A DNA stretch of 45,579 bases, taken from positions 1 through 45,579 of the forward strand of contig DATLYY010000058.1 of assembly GCA_035574275.1 (NCBI GenBank). Direction: 5' to 3'. A model generated the notes under the pieces. That model was not told where the DNA came from, ran no database searches, and saw only the letters and a list, made by a program, of their open reading frames with translations. This DNA is from Verrucomicrobiia bacterium. Its GTDB lineage: Bacteria > Zixibacteria > MSB-5A5 > DSPP01. A program made the translations under genes and the position numbers. This document shows positions 27,401-33,936 of the stretch, in pieces. Numbering within the stretch: position 1 is the first letter of the stretch; the number at the start of each line of letters is the position of its first letter.

Positions 27401-27561
27401 ACGTGATGAAACCGATTGCCGCCCCTATGATCGGGGGAATGATAACCTCCACCATCCACGTCCTTTTAGTCACCCCCATCATTTTTCGCTTGATGAAGGA
27501 ACGGGCCTTGAAAACCGGCACGCTCCGGACTTCCGACGTTAAGTATTCCGAAGGTTTGTAG
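24415..27561 (+). CDS. cusA: Heavy-metal RND efflux pump, CusA type
   Basis: 1048 residues, usual size, with twelve predicted membrane helices and two large periplasmic loops. Start MIEKIINWSVENRYIV is typical. The TM4 motif GVLDDSGIVMVENAHRHL contains the proton-relay aspartate plus a second Asp. The later relay residues are seen as E in GVAVETGVV and K in RPKLMTV. Methionines placed like the Cu/Ag-binding ones of E. coli CusA are present in LLYMPVTLP and NMLATGVR, which supports monovalent copper or silver as substrate. The gap to cusB is 37 bases and the ribosome binding site is weak. Confidence 0.95.
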   Translation: MIEKIINWSVENRYIVMLAAVAMLLWGVWALNNTAVDAIPDLSDNQVIVFTEWPGRSPQIIEDQITYPLTSNLLGLPHVKAVRGTSMFGFSWIYIIFEDDVDLYWARTRVLERLNYLAGTLPSGVSPVLGPDGTGVGHVFWYTVEGKKQDLAELRALQDWYIRYQLNAVPGVAEVASMGGFVRQYEVELDPRKLFAYGLSVGDVMEKVKASNNEVGGSLLNENDVEFQIRGRGYVQSVADLENIVLKTGPGGVPVYLKNVAAIQLGGAERRGVIEKNGNGEVVGGIIVMRFGENAKAVIDRVKEKIKELKRGLPPGVEIKTAYDRSILISEAVRSLRQSLVEEMVIVCLVIMLFLFHMRSSLIVILTIPLAVLGSFIAMRYFGITSNLMSLGGIAVAIGVLDDSGIVMVENAHRHLTDNPGVSRIKVILKAAKQVGRPIFFSMAIIVLSFVPVFMLEGPDKKLFFPLAFTKTAAMAVVAVLAITLVPVLTIFFLTGNIKPEEKNVITRTLARLYVPVLDLCLRNPWKVLGINLLALVFTLVLFFRLGREWMPPLYEGSLLYMPVTLPNITVTEAKRVLQAQDEILTQFPEVDTVLGILGKVGRAETATDPAPVSMIETIVNLKPKDEWRPGMDKDKLIAEMNEKTKIPGVVNAWTMPIINRINMLATGVRTELGLKIMGDNLDTLERLAIKAEEILHTVPGATDLFAERTVGGSYLEIVPNREKLARYGLSVKEVQDVIEVALGGMIASRTVEGRRRFPIRVRYARAFRDNLEAIKRTLVMTSSGAQIPLEQLADIRLASGPPMINSEASLLRSLVLLNVRGRDVGGFVEEADAKLKQNLRLPPSYYYTWSGQYENQLRTKKRLQLVMPLVIAVIFVLLYFTFHSFLEALMVMLSVPFAMVGGMFIIWLLGYNLSVAVWVGLIALFGVAVETGVVMVIYLHEALDKKLAAGSVTAQGILEATREGAILRLRPKLMTVCSTFLGLVPIMWSGDIGSDVMKPIAAPMIGGMITSTIHVLLVTPIIFRLMKERALKTGTLRTSDVKYSEGL

Positions 27562-27588
27562 TTTTTATTTAAGGGGGGAAGGGTAGGG

Positions 27589-27620
27589 TCTAATCTCTAA
27601 TCACCAATCTCTAATCCCTG
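27589..27620. repeat. GATTAG-type microrepeat after cusA
   Basis: The non-coding stretch between cusA and tRNA-Arg contains TCTAATC / CTAATC units in tandem (TAATCTCTAATC, then ACCAATCTCTAATCCC). Read on the minus strand it is a GGGATTAGAGATT series resembling the pair at 13310-13335. No hairpin suitable for terminating cusA was found. Confidence 0.5.
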
Positions 27621-27629
27621 TTTTTAAAG

Positions 27630-27701
27630 CACCCCCGTCCAGAATCGAACTGGAACCGCCAGCTCCGGAGGCTGGTGCGCTATCCTTTACGCTACGGGGG
27701 C
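27630..27701 (-). tRNA. tRNA-Arg (anticodon CCG)
   Basis: A complete cloverleaf on the minus strand: acceptor GCCCCCG with CGGGGGT (G1-U72 wobble), anticodon stem CCAGC/GCUGG around the loop CUCCGGA giving anticodon CCG, and T arm CCAG-UUCGAUU-CUGG. CCA is not encoded. It reads CGG codons and faces away from the neighbouring tRNA-Ser. Confidence 0.95.
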
Positions 27702-27709
27702 GTATTCTC

Positions 27710-27738
27710 ATATTAGAAGTTTTTGGAAATTTTGTCAA
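27710..27738 (-). promoter_or_regulatory. Predicted promoter of tRNA-Arg
   Basis: Minus strand TTGACA (27738-27733), 17-base spacer, TAATAT (27715-27710). The expected start is about 27703, two bases before the mature 5' end. Confidence 0.7.
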
Positions 27739-27756
27739 CGCACAGTCAAATTCGGT

Positions 27757-27785
27757 TTGCCGGAAGTCCAGAGAGGAATTATTAT
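27757..27785 (+). promoter_or_regulatory. Predicted promoter of tRNA-Ser(GCU)
   Basis: TTGCCG (27757-27762), 17-base spacer, TATTAT (27780-27785). The expected start near 27792 lies five bases before the tRNA. The following GIY-YIG gene could be read from the same promoter. Confidence 0.65.
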
Positions 27786-27796
27786 ACCCGAACCAA

Positions 27797-27887
27797 GGAG
27801 AGGTGGCCGAGTTGGCTTAAGGCGGTGGTTTGCTAAACCACTGTACGGTCAAAAGCCGTACCCTGGGTTCGAATCCCAGCCTCTCCG
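27797..27887 (+). tRNA. tRNA-Ser (anticodon GCU)
   Basis: A class II tRNA of 91 bases with acceptor GGAGAGG/CCTCTCC, anticodon loop UUGCUAA between GUGGU and ACCAC (anticodon GCU), the long variable arm TACGG...CCGTA typical of serine tRNAs, and T arm CUGGG-UUCGAAU-CCCAG. CCA is not encoded. Its last 18 bases (from the T loop to the discriminator G) are repeated exactly at 28233-28250. Confidence 0.96.
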
Positions 27888-27902
27888 CTTGTTCCGAGCG
27901 AA

Positions 27903-27918
27903 CCCCGCCATAGCGGGG
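27903..27918 (+). repeat. Left-end stem-loop of the mini-element
   Basis: CCCCGC-CATA-GCGGGG forms a 6-bp perfect hairpin. TTCC (27892-27895) and GGAA (27927-27930), with CGA/TCG inside them, extend it into a longer imperfect hairpin. No T run follows, so it is unlikely to be a terminator. Confidence 0.7.
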
Positions 27919-27935
27919 TAAGTCGAGGAATTGAA

Positions 27936-28208
27936 ATGACAAATAATTTTTGGTTCGTATATATACTCCGCTGTTCGGATGGGTCCTTCTACACCGGGAT
28001 TACCAATAACGTTGAGGAACGGGTAAAAGAGCATGATACCGGTAACGGAGCAAAGTACACAAGAGGAAGAAGGCCGGTCACCTTGGTATATCGGGAAACG
28101 CATCCCAATCAGTCTGCTGCCCGGCGGAGGGAGGAAGAAATAAAGAAATGGAGAAAACGAAAGAAGGAGAAACTTGTGCTGGGTTTCCCTCGACGGCACC
28201 CGAAATAA
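27936..28208 (+). CDS. GIY-YIG nuclease superfamily protein (UPF0213-like)
   Basis: 90 residues, a stand-alone GIY-YIG domain. The GIY strand is VYI (8-10), the YIG strand is YTG (19-21), the catalytic arginine is R29 (NVEERVKEH), and the metal-binding glutamate is expected at E66 in ARRREEEIKKW. A basic tail follows (RKRKKEKLVLGFPRRHPK). Related enzymes cut DNA as part of repair (UvrC), homing or restriction. Here the gene sits between tRNA-Ser and a copy of the tRNA 3' end, suggesting a homing-type role. Its last codons overlap the right-end inverted motif. Confidence 0.88.
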   Translation: MTNNFWFVYILRCSDGSFYTGITNNVEERVKEHDTGNGAKYTRGRRPVTLVYRETHPNQSAARRREEEIKKWRKRKKEKLVLGFPRRHPK

Positions 28209-28220
28209 ATTTCTGGCGCC
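28195..28220 (+). repeat. Right-end stem-loop of the mini-element
   Basis: GGCACC (28195-28200) pairs with GGCGCC (28215-28220) using one G-T pair; the loop contains a nested GAAAT/ATTTC pair. It is flanked by CCTCGAC and CGCTCGG, mirroring the left end. Confidence 0.6.
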
Positions 28221-28232
28221 GCTCGGGATAAA

Positions 28233-28250
28233 CGAATCCCAGCCTCTCCG
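28233..28250 (+). repeat. Displaced copy of tRNA-Ser 3' end
   Basis: An exact 18-base match to 27870-27887, running from the T-loop C56 equivalent to the discriminator G. It has no matching 5' tRNA part beside it. The bases just before it (GGGAT then AAACGA) can still form a short stem with ATCCC, so a T-arm-like hairpin is retained. Confidence 0.9.
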
Positions 28251-28293
28251 TTGAAAACCCCAAGCGAAATCGAAGGGTTAAGATGGTTCGGCT

Positions 28294-29160
28294 ATGAACG
28301 AAATAAGAAGGGTTGTTTTAACTTTATCCACGGCGGCATGCCTGCTTGCAACCTCTCTCGCCTTACCCCAAGCCCCCAAAAAAGGGGACAATCTCTATAA
28401 ATTTGTTAGAGCGGCTGATTCCATTGCCGTTTGGTACAACGCCAAGGTCTCGGATTGGATTGAAGGGAAGGGAATAATTCTCAAACACAATCCCGATATG
28501 GAATTGATGGCTACCTTGAAGGAAGAGTTTTATATGGCGCATTCTGTCGCTGGCGAGCCGGGCGAATATCTTATCGATACCGATGGGGATTCCATACTGG
28601 ACACTCAATCCGAAGTATTATGGTTGCCCTTTTGGGTCGTCAAAAGGAATTCATCGATATCCGCGTCGGACAAATCCATAATTGTTTTGTTTGACCGGAT
28701 GTATGATATGGGTCTTCAGTCGGACGATGGCGGTCCCTTGGATACGAACCTGGTCCATAAACTTAGGCAGTATCGAACCGATTTCTCGCTTCCGAACAGG
28801 CATATTGCTTATTTGTTTGATTCCTACGACCAGATCATTCATTTGTTGAATGAAGAGGGCAAAAAACTCCCCTCGGAATTGTGCATCCGCATCACGGACC
28901 ATCTTGCGTCCGAATGTCGAAAATTATTTGGTCTGGTGCCGGTTGTGGTTCGTATCTATCAAGGCGAAGCCCTGCTTAATGCGCGAATGATTGATAAAGC
29001 GCGAGAACATTTCAGATTTTCATTACAGGAATTTCCCCATTCCGTGCCGCTTCGGGTTTATGATTGTCAATTAGACGCAAATCCCGGCAGGAGGGAGAAG
29101 AAGCTGAAAAAACTCAGACAGGACCATCCCAACCATTGGATGGTGCGGGATTTGCGTTAG
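28294..29160 (+). CDS. Secreted protein of unknown function
   Basis: 288 residues, not recognised. A signal peptide is clear (residues 1-24: VVLTLSTAACLLATSLALP). Next comes a region with GEYLIDTDGDSILDTQSEVLWLPFWVV; the DTDGDSILD piece looks like a calcium-binding dockerin or thrombospondin-type loop. The C-terminal 80 residues include ALLNARMIDKAREHFRFSLQEFP, which resembles a single TPR hairpin. The gene is visibly less GC-rich than the ribosomal block and follows the displaced tRNA repeat by 43 bases. No good promoter was seen. Confidence 0.72.
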   Translation: MNEIRRVVLTLSTAACLLATSLALPQAPKKGDNLYKFVRAADSIAVWYNAKVSDWIEGKGIILKHNPDMELMATLKEEFYMAHSVAGEPGEYLIDTDGDSILDTQSEVLWLPFWVVKRNSSISASDKSIIVLFDRMYDMGLQSDDGGPLDTNLVHKLRQYRTDFSLPNRHIAYLFDSYDQIIHLLNEEGKKLPSELCIRITDHLASECRKLFGLVPVVVRIYQGEALLNARMIDKAREHFRFSLQEFPHSVPLRVYDCQLDANPGRREKKLKKLRQDHPNHWMVRDLR

Positions 29161-29256
29161 CGGAGGTTTTCTATGGGTTGATGGGAGAATCCTATTCTGA
29201 AAAAAGAGCTTTTAATGACAGCCAAACTCGCTCTTGCGAAGAACAACTTCGCTCAT

Positions 29257-29285
29257 TTGACTTGCTCCTAACCCTTTAGTAAACT
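29257..29285 (+). promoter_or_regulatory. Predicted promoter of the kinase gene
   Basis: TTGACT (29257-29262), 17-base spacer, TAAACT (29280-29285), giving a start near 29292 and a leader of about 31 bases. The 162-base gap 29161-29322 shows nothing else. Confidence 0.5.
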
Positions 29286-29322
29286 TCGCTATGCCATTGA
29301 TGCCGATTGTCGTGAGATAAAT

Positions 29323-31566
29323 ATGATAGGGCAAACCATTTCCCATTTCAAAATTCTGGAAAAAATAGGGGAGGGAGGGATGGGCGTGGTGTACAAGGCC
29401 AAGGACGTCCATTTGGACCGCCTCGTGGCGCTCAAATTCCTGCCCCGCGGACTGGCTTCCAATCTCCCTGAACGGGAACGCTTCGTTCACGAGGCAAAAG
29501 CCGCCTCGGCTTTGAATCATTCCAACATAACCACGGTGTATGAAATCGGCGAACACGACGGCCAGCTTTTCATCGCAATGGAGCTGGTGGAAGGAAAAAC
29601 CTTAAAGCAACTGGCTGGCGAGGAAGCTCCTTCCTTGGACCGCATCTTGGACATTAGTATTCAGCTCTGTGAGGCGTTGTCCGCCGCCCATGAAAAAGAG
29701 ATTGTCCACCGGGATATCAAAGGGGACAACATCATGCTGACCTCCAAAAGCCAGACCAAAATAATGGATTTTGGGTTGGCCAAATTGAAGGGAGCTTCCA
29801 AGCTCACCAAAACCGGCTCCACCCTCGGCACGGTGGGATATATGTCCCCTGAACAGGCGCAGGGAAAAGAAGTGGACCGCCGCACGGACATTTTTTCCTT
29901 TGGTGTGGTTCTGTACGAATTGATAACCGGAAAACTTCCTTTTAGTGGGGAGCATCAGGCCGCCGTCATTTATTCCATCATAAACGACGACCCGGAACCC
30001 CTTTCCCGTTTCCGCAGCGGCGTGCCGGAGAGTCTGCAAAGGATAATCGACAAGGTTCTGGCCAAAAATGTGGAAGAACGCTACCAGAACATCTCCGATT
30101 TGCAGGTGGATTTAAGGCGGACGAGACGGGAGTTGGCTTCCGGTATGAAGGAGGGTGTGAAAAGCGACAAGAAGGCGGTCGCCGTCCTCTACTTTGAAAA
30201 CTTAAGTCCGGACCCGGACAGCGACTACTTTGCGGCGGGAATAACCGAGGACATCATCACCGATATTTCCAAAATCGAAAACATCCGCGTTGCCTCCCGC
30301 AACGCCGTTTTGCCCTACAAGGGGAAGCCGGTGGATATTCCCCAATTGGGAAAGAAGATGAACGTGGACGCCATTCTCGAGGGGAGCATCCGCAAAGCCG
30401 GCAACCGGCTGCGCATCACCGCCCAATTGATTGACACCAAGGAGGGCTTTCATCTCTGGGCGGAGCGCTATGACCGCGAAGCCACCGAAATATTCGCGCT
30501 TCAGGAGGAAATCGCCAAGAGCATTGCCGTTGCTCTCAAGGTGCGGTTATCGCCAAAAGAGGAACAACAGCTTGGCTTAAAGTACAAGGGGAATCTGGAT
30601 GCCTACGAGTATTACCTGAAGGGCCGAAACCACTACTCCAAATACACTAAGGCGGATATGTTGGCGGCGATGCAAATGTTCAAGAAGGCCCTGGAGATTG
30701 ACCCGAACTATGCCTTGGCTTATGCCGGTCTGGGGGACAGCTACTACCAGATGCTGGACAAGCACTTCGATACGGATAATTCCTGGCTCGTAAAATCTGA
30801 AGAGGCTTCCCGGAGGGCCTTGAGCATCGACCCCTTGTGTGCAGAGGCGTACAAATCCTTGGCAAATGTCCTGGCCTGGCAGAACAAATTTAATAGCGCC
30901 AAACGCTGCCTCGAAAGAGCCCTGGAAATTAACCCGAATTTTTTGCCCGCCCATATGAACTTATCAATAGCGTATGCCGCCTTGGGGGACTTTAAAGAGG
31001 CGGAAAGACGATTATCTTTGGCCTGGCAAAAAGACCCCTCGCTGCTTTTCAGTTTGTTCAAATTAGCGGCCCTCCACTTAATTGTTGGCAACTTGGAAAA
31101 AGCCGAATCTTTTGCCAATCAGCTTTTAAAAACGGCGGAGTCAACTTTCTACCTTGTCGTGGGGCACCAGATTCTTTCAGACGCCTATTTTTTCCGGGGT
31201 GATTACCAAAGGGCCTTGCAGCATTTGCAGAAGGCCTTGGAATTAGACGCGAGTGATGCATATGGAAAGGCCGCTTTGGCCGTCATTTATGCCGCACAAG
31301 GAAAGCGGGAGGAAGCCTTGGAAAAAGCCAAAGAGGTTCAATCGGAGGAGCTCCTGAACGAATACGTGCTTCAAAAAATGGCCGAGCTGTATGCCCTTTT
31401 GGATGAGCGCGAGGAGGTCTATCGATTGGCCAGAAAAAGTGTTGAGATAAGCCCGCGGGATTGGTACGGCTTGGAATACAATCCCATTCTTGAGAAGTTC
31501 CGTCGGGAGCCTGAGTTTCAAAAGCTTTTGGAGGAGACAAAAAAACTAATACGAAATTCGGAATGA
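29323..31566 (+). CDS. Soluble Ser/Thr protein kinase with TolB-like and TPR regions
   Basis: 747 residues in three parts. Residues about 8-265 are a Hanks-type kinase with every key element: glycine loop GEGGMG, K38 (VALKF), catalytic H129-R130-D131 with KGDN, DFG, and GTVGYMSPEQ as activation/substrate loop. Residues about 283-420 resemble the TolB/FlgO-like N-terminal domain seen in adenylate-cyclase and transcription-regulator fusions (AVLYFENLSPDPDSDYFAAGITEDI, GSIRKAGNRLRITAQLID). Residues about 423-740 contain a run of TPRs (KALEIDPNYALAYAGLGDSYY, ALEINPNFLPAHMNLSIAYAALGDFKEA). There is no membrane helix, unlike PknB, so it should act in the cytoplasm on protein partners bound by the TPRs. 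Confidence 0.93.
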   Translation: MIGQTISHFKILEKIGEGGMGVVYKAKDVHLDRLVALKFLPRGLASNLPERERFVHEAKAASALNHSNITTVYEIGEHDGQLFIAMELVEGKTLKQLAGEEAPSLDRILDISIQLCEALSAAHEKEIVHRDIKGDNIMLTSKSQTKIMDFGLAKLKGASKLTKTGSTLGTVGYMSPEQAQGKEVDRRTDIFSFGVVLYELITGKLPFSGEHQAAVIYSIINDDPEPLSRFRSGVPESLQRIIDKVLAKNVEERYQNISDLQVDLRRTRRELASGMKEGVKSDKKAVAVLYFENLSPDPDSDYFAAGITEDIITDISKIENIRVASRNAVLPYKGKPVDIPQLGKKMNVDAILEGSIRKAGNRLRITAQLIDTKEGFHLWAERYDREATEIFALQEEIAKSIAVALKVRLSPKEEQQLGLKYKGNLDAYEYYLKGRNHYSKYTKADMLAAMQMFKKALEIDPNYALAYAGLGDSYYQMLDKHFDTDNSWLVKSEEASRRALSIDPLCAEAYKSLANVLAWQNKFNSAKRCLERALEINPNFLPAHMNLSIAYAALGDFKEAERRLSLAWQKDPSLLFSLFKLAALHLIVGNLEKAESFANQLLKTAESTFYLVVGHQILSDAYFFRGDYQRALQHLQKALELDASDAYGKAALAVIYAAQGKREEALEKAKEVQSEELLNEYVLQKMAELYALLDEREEVYRLARKSVEISPRDWYGLEYNPILEKFRREPEFQKLLEETKKLIRNSE

Positions 31567-31585
31567 TGAAAAGGAGGTCTTTTTA

Positions 31586-31816
31586 ATGCCGACCAAAATC
31601 ACCGTAAACAGAAACGGTTCGCTGCGGGTGGAAGGGGATTTTGTAATCGTCGACCCGGAAGGAAGGCCTTATGGCTTGGCTGGCCGGACGGTGGTCTCCC
31701 TCTGCCGTTGTGGTCAGTCAAAAAACAAGCCCTTTTGCGACAGCACCCACAAAACCTGCGGCTTTTCCCACGAACCGGCCGCCTTCGAACTGCCACCGCC
31801 TGCCGTGAAAATGTAG
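31586..31816 (+). CDS. CDGSH-type iron-sulfur protein
   Basis: 76 residues. The cluster motif is CRCGQSKNKPFCDSTH: three cysteines and one histidine that bind a [2Fe-2S] cluster, followed by KTCGF. The Gly of CDGSH is replaced by Ser-Thr (CDSTH), a common bacterial variant. Such proteins take part in redox or cluster transfer. A strong AAAGGAGGTC precedes the ATG, 19 bases after the kinase stop, so the two are probably co-transcribed; a functional link to the kinase is not shown. Confidence 0.9.
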   Translation: MPTKITVNRNGSLRVEGDFVIVDPEGRPYGLAGRTVVSLCRCGQSKNKPFCDSTHKTCGFSHEPAAFELPPPAVKM

Positions 31817-31825
31817 AGTCGATAC

Positions 31826-31864
31826 AAAAAAGCCCCGCCGGCTTCAAACCGACGGGGCTTTTTA
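31826..31864. terminator. Bidirectional intrinsic terminator
   Basis: AAAAAAGCCCCG-CCGG then CTTCAAA then CCG-ACGGGGCTTTTT: a GC-rich stem with an A run on one side and a T run on the other. It separates the CDGSH gene and the convergent vWA lipoprotein gene and can serve both. Confidence 0.85.
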
Positions 31865-31880
31865 TATCGGATTTGGAGAA

Positions 31881-32654
31881 TCAGTCCACCCGGCGGGCGC
31901 GAACGCCAAAGTCGACGTTGTCAGCCACCCAGCCGAAAAACTTCTCCTGCTCCTCCAAGGGTTTTTCTGGCAGCATAATCTTGGGGTCTTTCCAGGAGGT
32001 CATCACCTCGGCGTCCTGCGTCCAGATTTTAACCCTTGTGCGCCGTACCTGGGTCTGCCAGTTTTTCCCCACCACGGCGTCGGTGTAAAGCACCCGCACG
32101 GTGATGTTGCGCGCCAGCCGCTCCAAGGGCTTCAACTCCAAACTCTTGAAGTCGGTTTTCCCCTTCACCTTGGCGTCCGGAATCCCGTCGCTGGTCATCA
32201 CGATGGAAATCGGCCGGAGCACGAGATTCTTGTTTTTGACCGTCAGGGCCACCTGCTCGAAAAAGGCGTTGTAATCGGTGAAGTCGTTCGGCTTGTCCTT
32301 GGGAAAAATCTCCGTCAGCTTGTCGTGAATCTCGTCCACCGATTTTCCCTCAAACATCTGGATGGGATAAAAGGTCTTCGGCTCGTTCGGTTTGGCGCCG
32401 CCGATGGAACTGACAAAAAGCACGGAGGGGCGTTCCAGTCCGCCCAGCCCGTTCAAATGGGCGTAGAGGTAGTGGGACAGAAACTCCATCGCGTCGTCAA
32501 AATCCTCCTCGCGGGTTTTCATAAACGAGCCGCTGATATCCACCCCGACGAACATCACCAGCCGGGGTTTGACGGCGGCGTCGTTCGTGCCGCAGCCCAG
32601 AGAAAGCGTCAGGAGCAAAAGCAGAACCGGATACAGGAATTTGAGTTTGGACAT
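31881..32654 (-). CDS. vWA-domain lipoprotein
   Basis: 257 residues from the ATG at 32654, which has GGGAG nine bases upstream; an ATG at 32663 would overlap that site. The signal ends in the lipobox LSLGC. A von Willebrand factor A-type fold follows, with the MIDAS motif DISGS in FVGVDISGSF and a later threonine/aspartate part (VMTSDGIPD). It should bind a protein ligand through Mg2+ in the periplasm. It lies 19 bases after the membrane protein gene at 32674, and the pair is probably one unit. Specific function unknown. Confidence 0.82.
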   Translation of the reverse strand: MSKLKFLYPVLLLLLTLSLGCGTNDAAVKPRLVMFVGVDISGSFMKTREEDFDDAMEFLSHYLYAHLNGLGGLERPSVLFVSSIGGAKPNEPKTFYPIQMFEGKSVDEIHDKLTEIFPKDKPNDFTDYNAFFEQVALTVKNKNLVLRPISIVMTSDGIPDAKVKGKTDFKSLELKPLERLARNITVRVLYTDAVVGKNWQTQVRRTRVKIWTQDAEVMTSWKDPKIMLPEKPLEEQEKFFGWVADNVDFGVRARRVD

Positions 32655-32673
32655 TGTCGTCATCTCCCAAAAG

Positions 32674-33936
32674 TTAAACCAGCTCTTTTTGTGGCGTGTA
32701 CTCGGTTTCCTTTTCCGTCACCTTTTCGGCCGGCTTCCGCCGGTAGCCCCGTTTGGAGAAATTCTCCAATAGTGAGCGGGTGTTGGTAATTGCTTCCATA
32801 TTGGTGAAGGGAAGCTCGAAGAGATGATTGCCGGCCAAAAAGAGGGTACAGAAGTTGATGCCGGAGGCGACCACTTGCAAGGGGGGCATAATCGCCGCGG
32901 CCAAAAGCTCTTCCCCCTTGGTGGCGAACCAGACCGACTCTTCCTTGATTTTGTTCACGAACTCCGGCGAAATGGCGGAAAGGCGGGTTTTGGGCATTTC
33001 ACTTTTGGCGAAAACCTCGGCCCCCTTGCCTTGGATAATCTGCATCAGAACCGGCGTGCCATGGGAGGCGAAAAGGAACCAGGACAAGCTGCGGATGCCG
33101 AACCAGACGAAGGTGGCAATCGCCAAAGTACCGGTCACGCCTAGCTCAAAATTGGCCGAATACTGGGCGAACCAGGGCACCAGCGCGTCCACAAACTCCC
33201 GATAAAGGAACATTACTTCAACGAAAAGCACCACCGCCTCGATGGCGCCGATGCCGAGTATGGAAGCGACGTTTTTGCTTTTGACCGAGTTGACCAAGGT
33301 TGAAAGCACGGCGTAGCTCCCCATCACCACGAAGAGCAGAAAGACGAAAAGCGGTATGCGGACTAAATAAGGGTGCAGATTTTCACCGGTGATGTTGGAA
33401 AAAACGTCCATCACCAAAGGCGTGGTCACGTAGGAAAAGATTACCGCCTCAATCAAGCACCAGAAAACGGTCAAATAGACGGCCACCCAAGCGACCTGCG
33501 AGCTGACCAGATTGCGGGTGGCACCGAAAATCAGCCGGAAGGGGGCGAAAACGAGTTCCTGCAGAATCGAAAGCGTGGCAAAAAATAGAATCTTGACCAG
33601 CCCCGCCAAGGAAGCCAGAAAGCTCAAGACGAATTTGGCAATTCCGCCCCAAAAGTAGGCGATGGCCTTGCCCACGTCCCACCAGGTGACCAAAAGAAGG
33701 GTCAAAAACTCGATTCTTTTCTGGCGCACGACCACGGTCGGCAGGCAGGCGATGGTTCCCCAGCAGCCGAGGATGATGGCACAGACCGGCAGCAAGAGGA
33801 AAAGCCGCTTGGTCATCATAAGCCAAGTCGGGTCAGTAGCTCCCCAGGCGAAGTTGATGAACGCCTCTTGAAAGAGTGTGGGGAACAAGATTACCGATAA
33901 AACGATATCGACGAAACTGCCGTTTCCGTTTATCAT
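32674..33936 (-). CDS. Multi-pass membrane protein of unknown function
   Basis: 420 residues with about eight to nine hydrophobic segments in the first 290, then a soluble C-terminal region ending in a charged tail (RRKPAEKVTEKETEYTPQKELV). AGGAGG eight bases before the ATG is a strong ribosome binding site. No known motif was recognised. Co-location with a vWA lipoprotein suggests a membrane partner for it, as in other vWA/membrane pairs, but this is inference. Confidence 0.82.
   Translation of the reverse strand: MINGNGSFVDIVLSVILFPTLFQEAFINFAWGATDPTWLMMTKRLFLLLPVCAIILGCWGTIACLPTVVVRQKRIEFLTLLLVTWWDVGKAIAYFWGGIAKFVLSFLASLAGLVKILFFATLSILQELVFAPFRLIFGATRNLVSSQVAWVAVYLTVFWCLIEAVIFSYVTTPLVMDVFSNITGENLHPYLVRIPLFVFLLFVVMGSYAVLSTLVNSVKSKNVASILGIGAIEAVVLFVEVMFLYREFVDALVPWFAQYSANFELGVTGTLAIATFVWFGIRSLSWFLFASHGTPVLMQIIQGKGAEVFAKSEMPKTRLSAISPEFVNKIKEESVWFATKGEELLAAAIMPPLQVVASGINFCTLFLAGNHLFELPFTNMEAITNTRSLLENFSKRGYRRKPAEKVTEKETEYTPQKELV

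Larger units (their letters stand above)
27870..28250 (+). mobile_element. Putative tRNA-Ser-inserted GIY-YIG mini-element with 18-bp direct repeats
   Basis: The sequence CGAATCCCAGCCTCTCCG occurs at 27870-27887 as the 3' end of tRNA-Ser and again at 28233-28250. Between them lie 345 bases holding one gene, a GIY-YIG nuclease. The unit (one repeat plus the insert) is 363 bp. Each end of the insert carries the same two motifs in inverted orientation: CCGAGCG (27894-27900) and GTCGAGG (27922-27928) on the left, CCTCGAC (28188-28194) and CGCTCGG (28220-28226) on the right, with a stem-loop between the two motifs on each side. This is the structure expected of an element that enters a tRNA gene and rebuilds its 3' end. 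Mobility itself is inference. Confidence 0.65.

Noticed and set aside
27903-27918. CCCCGC/GCGGGG hairpin as terminator of tRNA-Ser
   Set aside because: No T run follows; it fits better as part of the structured end of the mini-element.
27849-28199. Minus-strand open frame across tRNA-Ser and the GIY-YIG gene
   Set aside because: Reads antisense through a tRNA and a recognisable nuclease; artefact.
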